A stretch of 29,165 bases of DNA from JABMMZ01 sp044368575 (GCA_044368575.1 JBIPPH010000026.1:1-29165), one strand, 5' to 3'; numbered from the stretch's first letter, positions 1-7,787 are shown. The notes: generated from the sequence alone by a model not told the origin. Numbers and translations: made by a program.

Positions 1-1
1 C

Positions 2-247
2 ATTAAAACCCCTGATGGCAGAATCGTAACAAAACGCGTTAATTTTACTTTGACGGATGAGGCCGGAAAACCATTGGGTCGTTCAACAGGTGGCACGGTT
101 AATTATGAGTTGCCCTTGATGATGAACAGAAAAATGGAATCTGCAGGTACTTATACTATTGCATTAGAACAAAATATGCGTGACTCTGTTATTTTTGGTA
201 TCGAAAGTATTGGGGTTAAAATCAAACAAGGCGAGCCGGTATTCTAA
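2..247 (+). CDS. gldH: GldH, gliding motility lipoprotein (C-terminal part)
   Basis: The left end of the window falls inside this gene; the open frame begins at base 2 and gives the last 81 residues. They resemble the end of GldH, an outer-membrane-associated lipoprotein required with the other Gld proteins for gliding and type IX secretion in Bacteroidota. The recognisable features are the beta-strand stretch around LTDEAGKPLG and the terminal block TIALEQNMRDSV followed by GIESIGVKIK, which matches the family's typical YTF-EQ-MR-...-GI...-VG-R ending. The lipobox and N-terminus lie outside the window. Its TAA shares bases with the ATG of the next gene (TAATG), so the two are probably co-transcribed and translationally coupled. 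The assignment rests on remembered family pattern, not on alignment. Confidence 0.75.
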   Translation: MKTPDGRIVTKRVNFTLTDEAGKPLGRSTGGTVNYELPLMMNRKMESAGTYTIALEQNMRDSVIFGIESIGVKIKQGEPVF

Positions 248-639
248 TGGATAAAGCGCTTTTGCTCTATGATGGTGTTTGTGTGTTGTGTCAAAAAAGT
301 GTGGCATGGCTCATGCATAAAGATCACAAGGGGTTAATTCAATTCAGTAGTTTACAAGGTGAAACTGCTAAAACGCATTTGTCAGCTCAAGAGCTTCAAG
401 CCATGTCGTCTTTGGTCTTGATTTACAAACAAAAACATTACCAAAAAAGTTCCGCTTTTTTAAAGTTAATGCAATTGTTAAATTGGCCCTACAAAGGGCT
501 CTATGTGTTAATGTTGGTGCCAAGATTTGTTCGCGATGCAGTATATGATGTGATTGCTAAAAATAGATACAAATGGTATGGCAAACACGCGTCATGTTGG
601 CTGCCCAATGCAGCAGATAAATGGAGATTTTTGGAATGA
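247..639 (+). CDS. DCC-family thiol-disulfide oxidoreductase-like protein (DUF393)
   Basis: A 130-residue protein with the DGxCxxC signature (DGVCVLC, residues 9-15) near its N-terminus, typical of the DCC/YuxK family (DUF393). Further family features are FSSLQGE after the first helix and the C-terminal RYKWYGKHASCWLP segment with its conserved aromatic residues and Cys. Members are predicted to have a thioredoxin-like fold with a redox CxxC, but their substrates are mostly unknown. There is no signal peptide, so it is probably cytoplasmic. The gene starts on the last base of the gldH stop codon and its own TGA overlaps the next ATG (ATGA at 636-639), making it the middle gene of a compact operon. 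Length fits the family. Confidence 0.85.
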   Translation: MDKALLLYDGVCVLCQKSVAWLMHKDHKGLIQFSSLQGETAKTHLSAQELQAMSSLVLIYKQKHYQKSSAFLKLMQLLNWPYKGLYVLMLVPRFVRDAVYDVIAKNRYKWYGKHASCWLPNAADKWRFLE

Positions 640-2042
640 AATTAAGGCTCTTACTGGTATTGTTTTTCTGGGTATTTGTGGCTCAAGCGCAAGTCGTTTT
701 AAGATTAGACAGCGCACTCAAACAAGCTTACATAAAAAAATACGGGTTTCACGATGGTTTACTATGTATTCCATTTTATTGTGATCCTTTTAAAGATCAA
801 TTCTATAGCAAAACAGATACATTGGGATTATGCGGTAAAATGGTTTTTGTAGACACCGGTTTTCGTGTTCAGATTAAGCCTATTTTCAAAATGCCTGTTT
901 GGCAATTCCCTCAATTCAGTGAAGGGTATTGCACTGTTGTGAATGGAGATTATTTGGCCCTTATGAATACCAAAGGAGAGATTATTCTCACTACAGATTT
1001 ACTGGCATATTCCCCTCAAAAAAATAAACTGTTGCCGTTTAAAAATGGTTTAGCGAAAGTGTATAGAGGGGGCAATGCTTTAAGGCATTATTACGAGGTC
1101 TATTATTTAGATGACAAGGGGCATCGTGTTGCGCCAAAAATTTTGGTGAAAGTGAAGCCTAAACCAAAACCTAAAATCCGCATCTTCGATTTTATGGTGC
1201 TCAAGTATTATTATGACACTACAGCCATAGCAAGCACAAGCATTGCAAAAGATGAAATTAAAGCCAATAGGGAGCTTCAGTTGTTAGAGTCTGCTTACGA
1301 TGAGGTGCCTGATGAAACAATGACTGAGCAATTTGAAGAAAGAGAGCGAGTCATAGTCAATAAACCTCACTATCAATTTGAATTACCTGCAGTGTTTAAG
1401 CGTATGGTGTATCCTATAGAAGACGCTGCTCGCAAAAGACTATTGCAAGAACAAACCATTAAAGACAACAGGCTATTGGTATTTTTTGATTGCGGGCAAT
1501 ACCAAATTGAAAACATGGATATTCGCGATACAATTTTTTGTAATAAATTTTTGTTTGTAGATAGCCTTATGCAAATTAAGATTACACCAACTTTTGACCT
1601 GCCTTGTGGTTTTCAACCTGAGTTTTCAGAAGGGTTTTGTGCTGTTGCTAAACATGGAAAGATTGTATTCATTGACACACTGGGTGTTGAACGCATACAG
1701 ACTGGGTTGAATGCTTGTGGTAAATTCAATAATAAAGTATCCACCTTTAAAAATGGCATAGCCACACTATACATCGCCGATACTTTGACCAAAGGCTTAT
1801 ATCAAACACAAGCCATTAATACACTTGGAGAACGCGTCAGATTATTAGAATTTGATGATTTGGATTTGGCCGATAAATTATATCAAAAATTCAGCAACAT
1901 TAGCATAGAAGAAACGGCTAATTGTTTTATTGGAAAAGGCAAAACCAATGGCTTATGGTTCTTGATTGAAAAATCTGGTAAAGTTAGGAAGAAACTGGTC
2001 TTGAAGCCGGTGCTTGAATTACCAAAGACTTTGAAGCAATAG
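636..2042 (+). CDS. Secreted protein with duplicated WG-repeat-like module
   Basis: A 468-residue exported protein of unknown function. I start it at 636 rather than the in-frame ATG at 621 because this gives a clean signal peptide (MKLRLLLVLFFWVFVAQAQ) and an ATGA overlap with the preceding stop. The mature protein holds two copies of a roughly 125-residue module at about residues 42-166 and 278-400. Each copy has, in order, an FVD segment, an IKPIF/ITPTF strand, FSEGYC/FSEGFC, a TKG/TLG turn and FKNGLA/FKNGIA. These are WG-repeat-like motifs, as in KWG/WG beta-repeat proteins, with Trp mostly replaced. A Lys/Pro-rich linker (about 170-185) and an acidic segment separate the copies. The last 59 bases overlap the end of the convergent O-antigen ligase-like gene. 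Confidence 0.7.
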   Translation: MKLRLLLVLFFWVFVAQAQVVLRLDSALKQAYIKKYGFHDGLLCIPFYCDPFKDQFYSKTDTLGLCGKMVFVDTGFRVQIKPIFKMPVWQFPQFSEGYCTVVNGDYLALMNTKGEIILTTDLLAYSPQKNKLLPFKNGLAKVYRGGNALRHYYEVYYLDDKGHRVAPKILVKVKPKPKPKIRIFDFMVLKYYYDTTAIASTSIAKDEIKANRELQLLESAYDEVPDETMTEQFEERERVIVNKPHYQFELPAVFKRMVYPIEDAARKRLLQEQTIKDNRLLVFFDCGQYQIENMDIRDTIFCNKFLFVDSLMQIKITPTFDLPCGFQPEFSEGFCAVAKHGKIVFIDTLGVERIQTGLNACGKFNNKVSTFKNGIATLYIADTLTKGLYQTQAINTLGERVRLLEFDDLDLADKLYQKFSNISIEETANCFIGKGKTNGLWFLIEKSGKVRKKLVLKPVLELPKTLKQ

Positions 2043-3243
2043 ACATTGCAAAGGCTAGCATAAAGGCAAATCCAATTACACTGCTTTGTCTTTCTAATAA
2101 ACTCTCAAAACAAGAGGCAATCAATAACATATTACTTGTTGCGCGCAATATAATGTTTGGTTTTTGCATGCTCATGTACAAAAACATCCCCAGTAAGATT
2201 AAACTACTAATGATACCACTTTGAACAGCGGTTTCTAGCAACTGCAGATGAGGATTTTTGCGGTTTTGTGGCAGTATACTTGGATTGCTGGTTTTAAATT
2301 GTTCGAACAGTGCTTGGTCTGCATCACCAATGCCGACTCCTGTTAACGGGTGAGCTTTAATGAGTTGGCTAGCATTTTTCCATGCTTGTACACGCATCGC
2401 AAAGGAATAATCATTGGCGTCTTTTCCAGTCCACGCTACTTTGAAATCTTCGATGCTGTTAAGCATACGGTTTTTGAATGATACACTGGTATAATACATT
2501 AAGACTGGTAGCGTAATCAAAAGCATTAAAGTAGCCGATTTAACTTTTAGACTTAAATGTCGGAATTGGGCTATCAATAGGGTCAATGCGCCAACATAAA
2601 AAGCCAAGAGGCCAGTTCTTGCGCTCAGAATATGGAGTATAAGGGTATTGGTTACAGCTAAAAAAAGCAATAGACGTTTTTGAAATACATTGCTGCTAAT
2701 ATGTTCTTGGTACAACAATGCAAATGCATTTAAAATGATAGAAACAGATAGCAAAATTGAAAATTGAATGTGATAAATGCCATAGCCAAATTCAATAGGC
2801 AATGGTTTGGATTCTAATATCAATTGGTCAAACAAGACTTTATTGGACCAATAGTTATAAACGCTTACAACACCAGGTAAATAAACGGCAAAAGACAAGC
2901 CAATAATGATCCATACCCGATGGGCAGATTGAATAGTTTGAAGACTAATTAAAAGTATCGGAAAGATGAGTATCGGTAGTTTTAAGATGAGTTTTCGCTG
3001 CGCTTCATCGCTATTGCTTGAATAAAAATAACTCACTGCCATGAGCAGATAAAACAATACCATCCCAATACTGATTAGTCGCTCTGTTGATGAAAATTGT
3101 GCTTGTTTTATACTGAAAATGCCAAGACAAGCCAAGCCAATTAAGCCAATGCTCATGAGGGCCGGTGATAGCGTGAAGCCAAAGAACAATCCAATACAGA
3201 CTAAAACAATTAGTCCTGAGAATTGGTCTTTTTTGATTTCCAT
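1984..3243 (-). CDS. O-antigen ligase/polymerase-family membrane protein (Wzy_C)
   Basis: A 419-residue polytopic membrane protein with about ten to twelve hydrophobic segments. It fits the O-antigen ligase/polymerase superfamily (WaaL/Wzy; PF04932), which joins or extends lipid-linked glycans on the periplasmic side of the inner membrane. Supporting motifs are LSARTGLLAF (residues 206-215), AHPLTGVGIGD (297-307) in the large periplasmic loop, NPHLQLLETAVQSGI (330-344) and ESLLERQSSVIGF (380-392), a C-terminal pattern seen in Bacteroidota members. Its ATG shares one base with the TAA of the upstream LysM gene (TAATG), so it is probably coupled to it. No other LPS or capsule genes lie nearby, so ligase and polymerase cannot be told apart. 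Its tail overlaps the convergent gene by 59 bases. Confidence 0.8.
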   Translation of the reverse strand: MEIKKDQFSGLIVLVCIGLFFGFTLSPALMSIGLIGLACLGIFSIKQAQFSSTERLISIGMVLFYLLMAVSYFYSSNSDEAQRKLILKLPILIFPILLISLQTIQSAHRVWIIIGLSFAVYLPGVVSVYNYWSNKVLFDQLILESKPLPIEFGYGIYHIQFSILLSVSIILNAFALLYQEHISSNVFQKRLLLFLAVTNTLILHILSARTGLLAFYVGALTLLIAQFRHLSLKVKSATLMLLITLPVLMYYTSVSFKNRMLNSIEDFKVAWTGKDANDYSFAMRVQAWKNASQLIKAHPLTGVGIGDADQALFEQFKTSNPSILPQNRKNPHLQLLETAVQSGIISSLILLGMFLYMSMQKPNIILRATSNMLLIASCFESLLERQSSVIGFAFMLAFAMSIASKSLVIQAPASRPVSS

Positions 3244-4178
3244 TATTTGGCGTAACTGATTTTAACTTGAGCGCTGTTATTAAGCCCAAGTTTAGTCGCT
3301 AAGGATTTACTCATCTTAAAGATGCTGCTGTTGTCTGCTTTGTAGTTGCCTACAACTCTTGCAAAAACAGTATTGTTATTGCTTGGGTTGGTAATCATAA
3401 CGATGGTGCCCACTTTAGCGGTTGGATGCAATATAAAACTTCTATCTTGACTAAGCTCGCCTTCAGTTGAAATGCTGGCATTGCCTTGTTCTGTTAATTC
3501 ATCGCCATTGACAGTATTGTAACTGGTATTAACGATGGTGTTTAAAGGCGATTCTTGTGTTGGTTCTACGACTACATTTTTGTGGTCAATTACAGGTTCT
3601 TTAGCCGGTATTGCTGGTTTGTCTGGGCTAGGAACAGGTACATTCACAACAGCTGGTTTACTTGGAGTCGAAGGCGTGTTAGGCTTAGCAGTGGTCTTTA
3701 CCACTATGGTTTTTTGGCCAACTTCTAGTTTTTGTCCTAATTGAATGTTATCCGATTTAAGTTTATTCCAAGTCTTAATTTCTTGAACACTGCAACGGTG
3801 TTGTTTGGCAATTAATGACAAGGTTTGTCCTTTGCTGACAGTGTGATAGATTTTTTCTGTTTTGGTGATAGTGGTTGGCGTTGCCTCAGGGACTTCAGCA
3901 GTGTTGTTGTCAATGATTGAAACGCTCTGATTGGCTTTAGGAATCATTAGGATTTCTCCGATTTTGATGCCTGCTTTTGAATTTTCGTTTGCAGCAAAAA
4001 CCTCGTCGGCAGTAACGCCATATTTTTTACTTATGCCGTATACCCCTTCGCCTTTAACCACCTTGTGAAGCACGTAGTATTTGCCGTCAACCGTTTTGTT
4101 GCCGATAGAATCATTTGGAGATGCTTGTAATTGGGTTAAAGCAAAACTGCTAACCAAAAGGGCGATGAATTTTTTCAT
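3243..4178 (-). CDS. LysM and RlpA-like (double-psi beta-barrel) cell-wall protein
   Basis: A 311-residue exported protein. I start it at 4178 because this gives the signal peptide MKKFIALLVSSFALTQLQA; the longer frame back to 4274 would collide with the divergent J-domain gene and its promoter. Domains in order: LysM 1 (about 34-81, YYVLHKVVKGEGVYGISKKY), LysM 2 (about 110-155, IYHTVSKGQTLSLIAKQH), a Pro/Thr/Lys-rich linker (about 156-222), and a C-terminal RlpA-like double-psi beta-barrel (about 226-311) with TEQGNASIS, HPTAKVGTIVMITNP and VFARVVGNY. LysM binds peptidoglycan; RlpA-like barrels in other bacteria can be lytic transglycosylases, but I cannot confirm catalytic residues here. 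It is most likely a periplasmic wall-binding protein, co-transcribed with the O-antigen ligase-like gene. Confidence 0.85.
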   Translation of the reverse strand: MKKFIALLVSSFALTQLQASPNDSIGNKTVDGKYYVLHKVVKGEGVYGISKKYGVTADEVFAANENSKAGIKIGEILMIPKANQSVSIIDNNTAEVPEATPTTITKTEKIYHTVSKGQTLSLIAKQHRCSVQEIKTWNKLKSDNIQLGQKLEVGQKTIVVKTTAKPNTPSTPSKPAVVNVPVPSPDKPAIPAKEPVIDHKNVVVEPTQESPLNTIVNTSYNTVNGDELTEQGNASISTEGELSQDRSFILHPTAKVGTIVMITNPSNNNTVFARVVGNYKADNSSIFKMSKSLATKLGLNNSAQVKISYAK

Positions 4179-4191
4179 AAGCATTATCATA

Positions 4192-4199
4192 CAAAGTAA
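4192..4199 (-). promoter_or_regulatory. Possible -7 element for the LysM gene
   Basis: Read on the minus strand this is TTACTTTG, close to the Bacteroidota -7 consensus TAnnTTTG but off by one base. It ends 13 nt before the chosen LysM start at 4178, which fits that start. Weak call on its own. Confidence 0.35.
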
Positions 4200-4275
4200 G
4201 GTCCAAAATGTGCTTTTTGGGCCATATTTAGCCTTGTAATTTTCAACAAGTGACAAGGATTTCGGACAATCCATG

Positions 4276-4283
4276 TATATTTG
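4276..4283 (+). promoter_or_regulatory. -7 promoter element (TATATTTG) for the J-domain gene
   Basis: TATATTTG is a perfect TAnnTTTG. A transcript would begin near 4287, downstream of the in-frame ATG at 4273, which is the reason I prefer the start at 4303. No clear -33 TTTG is visible. Confidence 0.6.
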
Positions 4284-4302
4284 TCTGAAGCCTCCAATTC
4301 CG

Positions 4303-5169
4303 ATGCCTGTAGAACATGATTTTTATAAATTAATGCAATTAGAACCATACGCAGATTTGCCTATGGTTAAAAAGCGTTATAGGGAGTTGGCGAAAATTTA
4401 TCATCCAGACAAACACCCCAATGCTCCACATGCGGAAGATTATTTTAAAGTGATTACTCAAGGCTATGATTTGCTATCTGACCCAGAATTAAAACCCATT
4501 TACGATGAGGCATTGAAGCAATATTATGGCTTGCCTAAGCATCAAAATAGCCCTGCCAATAAATGGCAAGTGGCTCAAGAAAAAGTGAAGAAACACTTAG
4601 CCTTAAAGCGCAGTCAATTCATTGCAGAGTATGAAAAAGACGAAGCAATTTTATCGCATAAATTGAGATTGATAGCCGTTATTTTATTGTCGATTAGTGG
4701 TTTGTTGATGTGTTATAACCATTGGTTTATCAATCTATTGAATTACAAAATTCTTTACATTGTATTAGGTGGTTTTATGTTTTGCTCTGGGGCTTATTGG
4801 GCATCTTCAATGTACTATAAAAAACAATCCTATAATTTGGCTGTAAGAGACTTACCCTATCAAAACAATGCTGCAGGCTTGCGCTTATTTTTAGTCTTAT
4901 TTGCCATCACTCCTTGTTTGTTTTTGGGTTTAATGAAGTTGACCAAATACGTGCATCTTAATCACTTTTATAGTTTTGCAGAGGTAAAAAAAATAAATGC
5001 ATTCGGTGATGAATTGGCATATTATTACGAAGTCAATGGGGAGTTGATTATGCGCCGTTGCGAATCATTGCCAAAAGCAGCTTTTCAAGAAAGGGTTTTA
5101 CAAGTAAAGTTTTCGCTGATCAATCCTTATATCAGTGAATTGGTGTATTTTATTCCACCCAAGCCTTAA
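4303..5169 (+). CDS. Membrane-anchored J-domain (DnaJ-like) protein
   Basis: A 288-residue protein with an N-terminal J domain (about residues 6-70) that keeps the HPD motif at 34-36 (IYHPDKHP) and the flanking KKRYRELA and LLSDPELKPIYDE helices. J domains stimulate ATP hydrolysis by DnaK/Hsp70. After a charged linker there are three hydrophobic segments at about 121-138, 149-167 and 193-212, then a soluble C-terminal domain of about 75 residues that I do not recognise. It has no Gly/Phe or zinc-finger region, so it is a J-domain co-chaperone of the membrane type rather than canonical DnaJ; client unknown. I use the ATG at 4303 (MPVEHDFY) because the promoter element lies downstream of the earlier ATG. 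Its last 20 bases overlap the convergent gene. Confidence 0.85.
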   Translation: MPVEHDFYKLMQLEPYADLPMVKKRYRELAKIYHPDKHPNAPHAEDYFKVITQGYDLLSDPELKPIYDEALKQYYGLPKHQNSPANKWQVAQEKVKKHLALKRSQFIAEYEKDEAILSHKLRLIAVILLSISGLLMCYNHWFINLLNYKILYIVLGGFMFCSGAYWASSMYYKKQSYNLAVRDLPYQNNAAGLRLFLVLFAITPCLFLGLMKLTKYVHLNHFYSFAEVKKINAFGDELAYYYEVNGELIMRRCESLPKAAFQERVLQVKFSLINPYISELVYFIPPKP

Positions 5170-6346
5170 GTGTAGTTATTTTTTCGCCCTGTGCTATTTG
5201 CACAATTGCAAGGCCTTTATAGGCTTTTAGGTTAATGACATAATTACTATCAATTTCAAATGGTATGGCTTGCCCGAGGGCGTTGCTTACGCGAATAGCA
5301 TCAGATTCTTGGAAGGCTTGTATGGTAAACTTACCATTGTTAGGGTTGGGGAATATAGCTAACACTTTGTCTATGTTGTTGTCTAATTGAAGACCATAGC
5401 CACCATAATTATTGGTTCTCGCAACAAGTCCTCCATCGCCAACTGCAACCCCTGTGCCATTGATCACACAGATGGCGTTATAAGATGATGCCGTGTTGCT
5501 CAATTGAAGACCTCTAAAAGCTTGGTCCATTGGGTTGTTGCATTTCAAGATGAGACCATTGCTGCCACAAAGGTAGCCGCTGTCTGGGCTGTTAAAATGC
5601 ATGCCTAATAAAGCGCGCATTTCTGTAGCCGAAGCTTCGTTAAATGTTTTGCCATTATCTGTGCTTTTGATGATGCTGTTTTTGATGTTATTAGGTTGTA
5701 AGGTGTCAATAACGCTGCCTACAATCAATAGCACTGAATCACCAAAGGTTTGTATCGCTTTAAAATGGCATACACTTGGATGTCTTAGTAGTTGCCACTT
5801 TTTTTCTGTGAGGTGTTTGTGCAGCAAATAACCACTGTCTGCTGCGGCCCAGCATTGGCCATTGGGCATAATGGCAACTGAATTAATGCTTTTACCGATG
5901 GGTGCTGTGGTGTCTAGTGTCCAAGATTCACCAAAATTAGTTGAAGAGATGATCATGAAATCTTTCCCAACGGCAATGCCATACTTAGTTTGAAATTTCA
6001 TGTCATAGGCATAGGCGGCAGTTCTTACATGTTTTTGTGACCAAGTAATTCCTCCATCATTGGTTTTAAGTACTCTAGCATTTTCGCCTGTTACCAAAAA
6101 AGTATCCTGGTTAATGGCCCAAACAGCTCGCAGATTGGTAGGAATACTAAGGCCAATTGTTTTCATAGTTCTACCTGTATCTGTTGAAGCAAACAATGCA
6201 CTGCTGGATCCGCCAATAAGCAAGAAGCCTTTTTGAAAGTGCAAGTCAAATAGATCTTTATTGCCTGTGAGTATTTGTTTTTTCCATTGGGCTTGAAGCG
6301 CTAATGAACTCAAACAAAACAAGAGGAAAAGGCCTTTCAGTTTCAT
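5150..6346 (-). CDS. Secreted YCF48/BNR-like beta-propeller with type IX sorting domain
   Basis: A 398-residue secreted protein. The start at 6346 gives the signal peptide MKLKGLFLLFCLSSLALQAQ; the frame continues upstream to 6424 but crosses the promoter. The body consists of repeated segments of the kind STDTGRT, KTNDGGITW, SSTNFGESW and KSTDNGKTF, the Asp-box/YCF48-like pattern of a beta-propeller resembling photosystem-assembly factor YCF48 and BNR proteins. The last 70 or so residues (FPNPNNGKFTI, then VSNALGQAI, then KGLAIVQI ... ITTLKAWVE) are a typical type A sorting domain that directs export by the type IX secretion system and is removed at the surface. The ligand is unknown. The gene end overlaps the J-domain gene by 20 bases. 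Confidence 0.85.
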   Translation of the reverse strand: MKLKGLFLLFCLSSLALQAQWKKQILTGNKDLFDLHFQKGFLLIGGSSSALFASTDTGRTMKTIGLSIPTNLRAVWAINQDTFLVTGENARVLKTNDGGITWSQKHVRTAAYAYDMKFQTKYGIAVGKDFMIISSTNFGESWTLDTTAPIGKSINSVAIMPNGQCWAAADSGYLLHKHLTEKKWQLLRHPSVCHFKAIQTFGDSVLLIVGSVIDTLQPNNIKNSIIKSTDNGKTFNEASATEMRALLGMHFNSPDSGYLCGSNGLILKCNNPMDQAFRGLQLSNTASSYNAICVINGTGVAVGDGGLVARTNNYGGYGLQLDNNIDKVLAIFPNPNNGKFTIQAFQESDAIRVSNALGQAIPFEIDSNYVINLKAYKGLAIVQIAQGEKITTLKAWVE

Positions 6347-6350
6347 ACAA

Positions 6351-6358
6351 CAAAGATA
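6351..6358 (-). promoter_or_regulatory. -7 element (TATCTTTG) ending 4 nt before the start codon
   Basis: Minus-strand TATCTTTG is a perfect TAnnTTTG. Only the 4 nt TTGT separate it from the ATG at 6346, so transcription should start at or within a base of the start codon, predicting a leaderless mRNA. Confidence 0.55.
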
Positions 6359-6379
6359 TTGAAATCGTAGGACAAAGTG

Positions 6380-6412
6380 TTGAGAACTGAAATAAAATCC
6401 ATTGTACTTTTG
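6380..6412 (+). promoter_or_regulatory. Promoter for the DUF5522-like mini-gene
   Basis: A -33 TTG at 6380-6382 and a -7 TACTTTTG at 6405-6412 are separated by 22 nt. The -7 element ends 10 nt before the ATG at 6423, so the leader should be only about 6 nt. Confidence 0.5.
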
Positions 6413-6422
6413 TGGTCTCAGC

Positions 6423-6578
6423 ATGCAAGCAGACGATTATTATTTAGACGATAAGGGTAGGGTGGTTTTTACGGAAGCTTACCATAAAAAGCGTGGCTAT
6501 TGCTGTGGAAACAATTGTAAGCATTGCCCTTATAAAACCAATGCTTCACCTAAAACTTCTGCTAATAATGGTCGATAA
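6423..6578 (+). CDS. DUF5522-like small Cys-rich protein
   Basis: A 51-residue gene in its own right. The centre of the protein reads GYCCGNNCKHCPY (residues 25-37), preceded by YHKKR. This is the signature of the DUF5522 family, small bacterial proteins whose conserved YxKxRGYCCGxxCxHCPY core suggests metal binding through four Cys and a His. Function is unknown. The N-terminal DDYYLDDKGRVVFTEAYH segment also fits. It has its own promoter (-7 at 6405-6412) and its last 11 bases overlap the start of the next gene, so the two are probably coupled. A coding-sequence length cut-off would miss this gene. Confidence 0.8.
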   Translation: MQADDYYLDDKGRVVFTEAYHKKRGYCCGNNCKHCPYKTNASPKTSANNGR

Positions 6579-6849
6579 ATTAGATCCAATGACGCTTCAG
6601 TTAATGTCTTTATTGGTTTTTGAAGAAGCCTTTGAAAGCATTGTGCAAGAAATGCATCAGTATTCCAGTTACACGGTTGCTGATGAGTTGAAATGGCTGA
6701 TAGCAAAAGATTGGATTAAGCCTTGCAAGCACCTTGAAACTGAAACTAATTCAGGGGTTTTGTATGATTCAGATCAGTTAAGTGCCTATAGTTTTGTGCT
6801 AACTGCAAGGGGGCTTACTCAGCTTGAAATGCAATTAAAGTTAAAGTAA
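6568..6849 (+). CDS. Small hypothetical protein, possibly winged-helix-like
   Basis: A 93-residue protein I do not recognise. The open frame reaches back to 6493, but that part overlaps the DUF5522-like gene in another frame, so I use the ATG at 6568 (MVDKLDPMTLQLMSLLVFEE), which leaves an 11-base overlap. Helices are evident at about 6-26 and 33-46 (TVADELKWLIAKDWI), followed by a strand-like SAYSFVLTARGLTQLE ending. A helix-helix-'wing' arrangement with a YSFVLTARG segment recalls small winged-helix DNA-binding proteins, but this is only an impression. No signal peptide or membrane segment. It follows the DUF5522-like gene and precedes ppx, which has its own promoter. Confidence 0.55.
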   Translation: MVDKLDPMTLQLMSLLVFEEAFESIVQEMHQYSSYTVADELKWLIAKDWIKPCKHLETETNSGVLYDSDQLSAYSFVLTARGLTQLEMQLKLK

Positions 6850-6856
6850 ACTATAA

Positions 6857-6890
6857 TTTGTTTTTTCTTTAAAAATTAACTGTATAATTG
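6857..6890 (+). promoter_or_regulatory. Promoter for the Ppx/GppA gene
   Basis: A -33 TTTG at 6857-6860 and a -7 TATAATTG at 6883-6890 are separated by 22 nt. The -7 element ends 6 nt before the ATG at 6897, predicting a leader of only about 2-3 nt. It also overlaps an in-frame TTG at 6888, arguing against that codon as a start. Confidence 0.5.
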
Positions 6891-6896
6891 CACTTC

Positions 6897-7787
6897 ATGA
6901 AATTTGGTGCTATAGATATTGGGTCAAATGGAGTGCGTTTGTTGATATCGCGCCCTTTGCAAATGGATCAACTCAAGCCTGAGTGGAAAAAGGTTGAGTT
7001 TACCCGTTTGCCCATTCGTTTGGGAGATGATGTTTTTAGCACGAAAGAGATTGGTAAAAAGAAAACAGAACTTTTGACTAAAGCCATTAAGGCTTTTAGT
7101 TTATTGTTAGATGTATACAACGTTGATTTTGTAAGAGCCTGTGCAACCAGCGCCATGCGAGACGCTAAGAACACCGATAAAATTGTTAAGCTCATCAAGA
7201 AAGAAACTGGAATCACCATAGACGTCATTTCAGGCAATGTAGAGAGTAAGTTGATTATGAATGCCTTTTTACATTTGTTGCCAGTTAAAGAAACCTTTTT
7301 GCATATTGATGTAGGTGGAGGCAGTACTGAATTGACTTTGATTCAAGAGAATAAAGCGGTGGTGTCTAAAAGTTTTAACATTGGTACTGTAAGAGCCAGA
7401 GAAAATAAAATTAAAGCAGAGGAGTACGCTAAAATGCATGCTTGGGTTAAAGAGAATATTGCTTGGGTGCCTAAATTAAAAGGCGTTGGAACAGGTGGAA
7501 ATATTCAAAAACTTGGCGATTTAGCCGGTGTTCAACAAGGTGGTTATATGACTGTAAAAAGGTTGGCAGAACTCACTGAAGACATTGAAGCCATTGATTT
7601 ACATGAACGTGTCTACCATTTGAAGCTCAACCCAGATAGAGCTGAGGTAATTGATGTGGCGGGTCGTATTTATTTGGATATCTTTAAAAGAACCAATATA
7701 ACCGAAATTATGACGCCTTACCACGGTCTAAAAGATGGGATTATTCAAGACCTTTGGGAAAGGTACTTTTTAAAGCAAAAGGATTAA
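6897..7787 (+). CDS. Ppx/GppA-family phosphatase (exopolyphosphatase-like)
   Basis: A 296-residue protein of the actin/Hsp70-fold Ppx/GppA family, which hydrolyses polyphosphate or the gamma-phosphate of pppGpp. Motifs in order are AIDIGSNGVRLLI (residues 5-17, phosphate loop 1), CATSAMRDA (82-90), SGNVESKLI (112-120, the segment carrying the catalytic Glu) and HIDVGGGSTELTL (136-148, phosphate loop 2), then GVGTGGNIQKL and DRAEVIDVAGRIYLDI. It lacks the C-terminal HD-like extension of the about 500-residue E. coli enzymes, matching the short Ppx/GppA form common in Bacteroidota. In SGNVES one of the two Glu usual in proteobacterial members is replaced. I start at the ATG at 6897; which substrate it prefers cannot be read from sequence. 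Confidence 0.9.
   Translation: MKFGAIDIGSNGVRLLISRPLQMDQLKPEWKKVEFTRLPIRLGDDVFSTKEIGKKKTELLTKAIKAFSLLLDVYNVDFVRACATSAMRDAKNTDKIVKLIKKETGITIDVISGNVESKLIMNAFLHLLPVKETFLHIDVGGGSTELTLIQENKAVVSKSFNIGTVRARENKIKAEEYAKMHAWVKENIAWVPKLKGVGTGGNIQKLGDLAGVQQGGYMTVKRLAELTEDIEAIDLHERVYHLKLNPDRAEVIDVAGRIYLDIFKRTNITEIMTPYHGLKDGIIQDLWERYFLKQKD

Noticed and set aside
3535..3744. A 69-codon plus-strand frame inside the LysM gene
   Set aside because: It is the reverse of the Pro/Thr-rich linker; its low-complexity Gly/Thr/Leu text has no start signal and no family.
4273..4302. Upstream ATG at 4273 for the J-domain protein
   Set aside because: The -7 element at 4276-4283 lies downstream of this ATG, so it would not be in the transcript; the ATG at 4303 begins right before the J domain.
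6493..6567. N-terminal extension of the 93-residue protein
   Set aside because: It overlaps the well-supported DUF5522-like gene in another frame, and the ATG at 6568 gives a normal short overlap.
6888..6896. TTG start for the Ppx/GppA gene
   Set aside because: The codon lies in the -7 element; the ATG at 6897 begins the first beta strand of the family.
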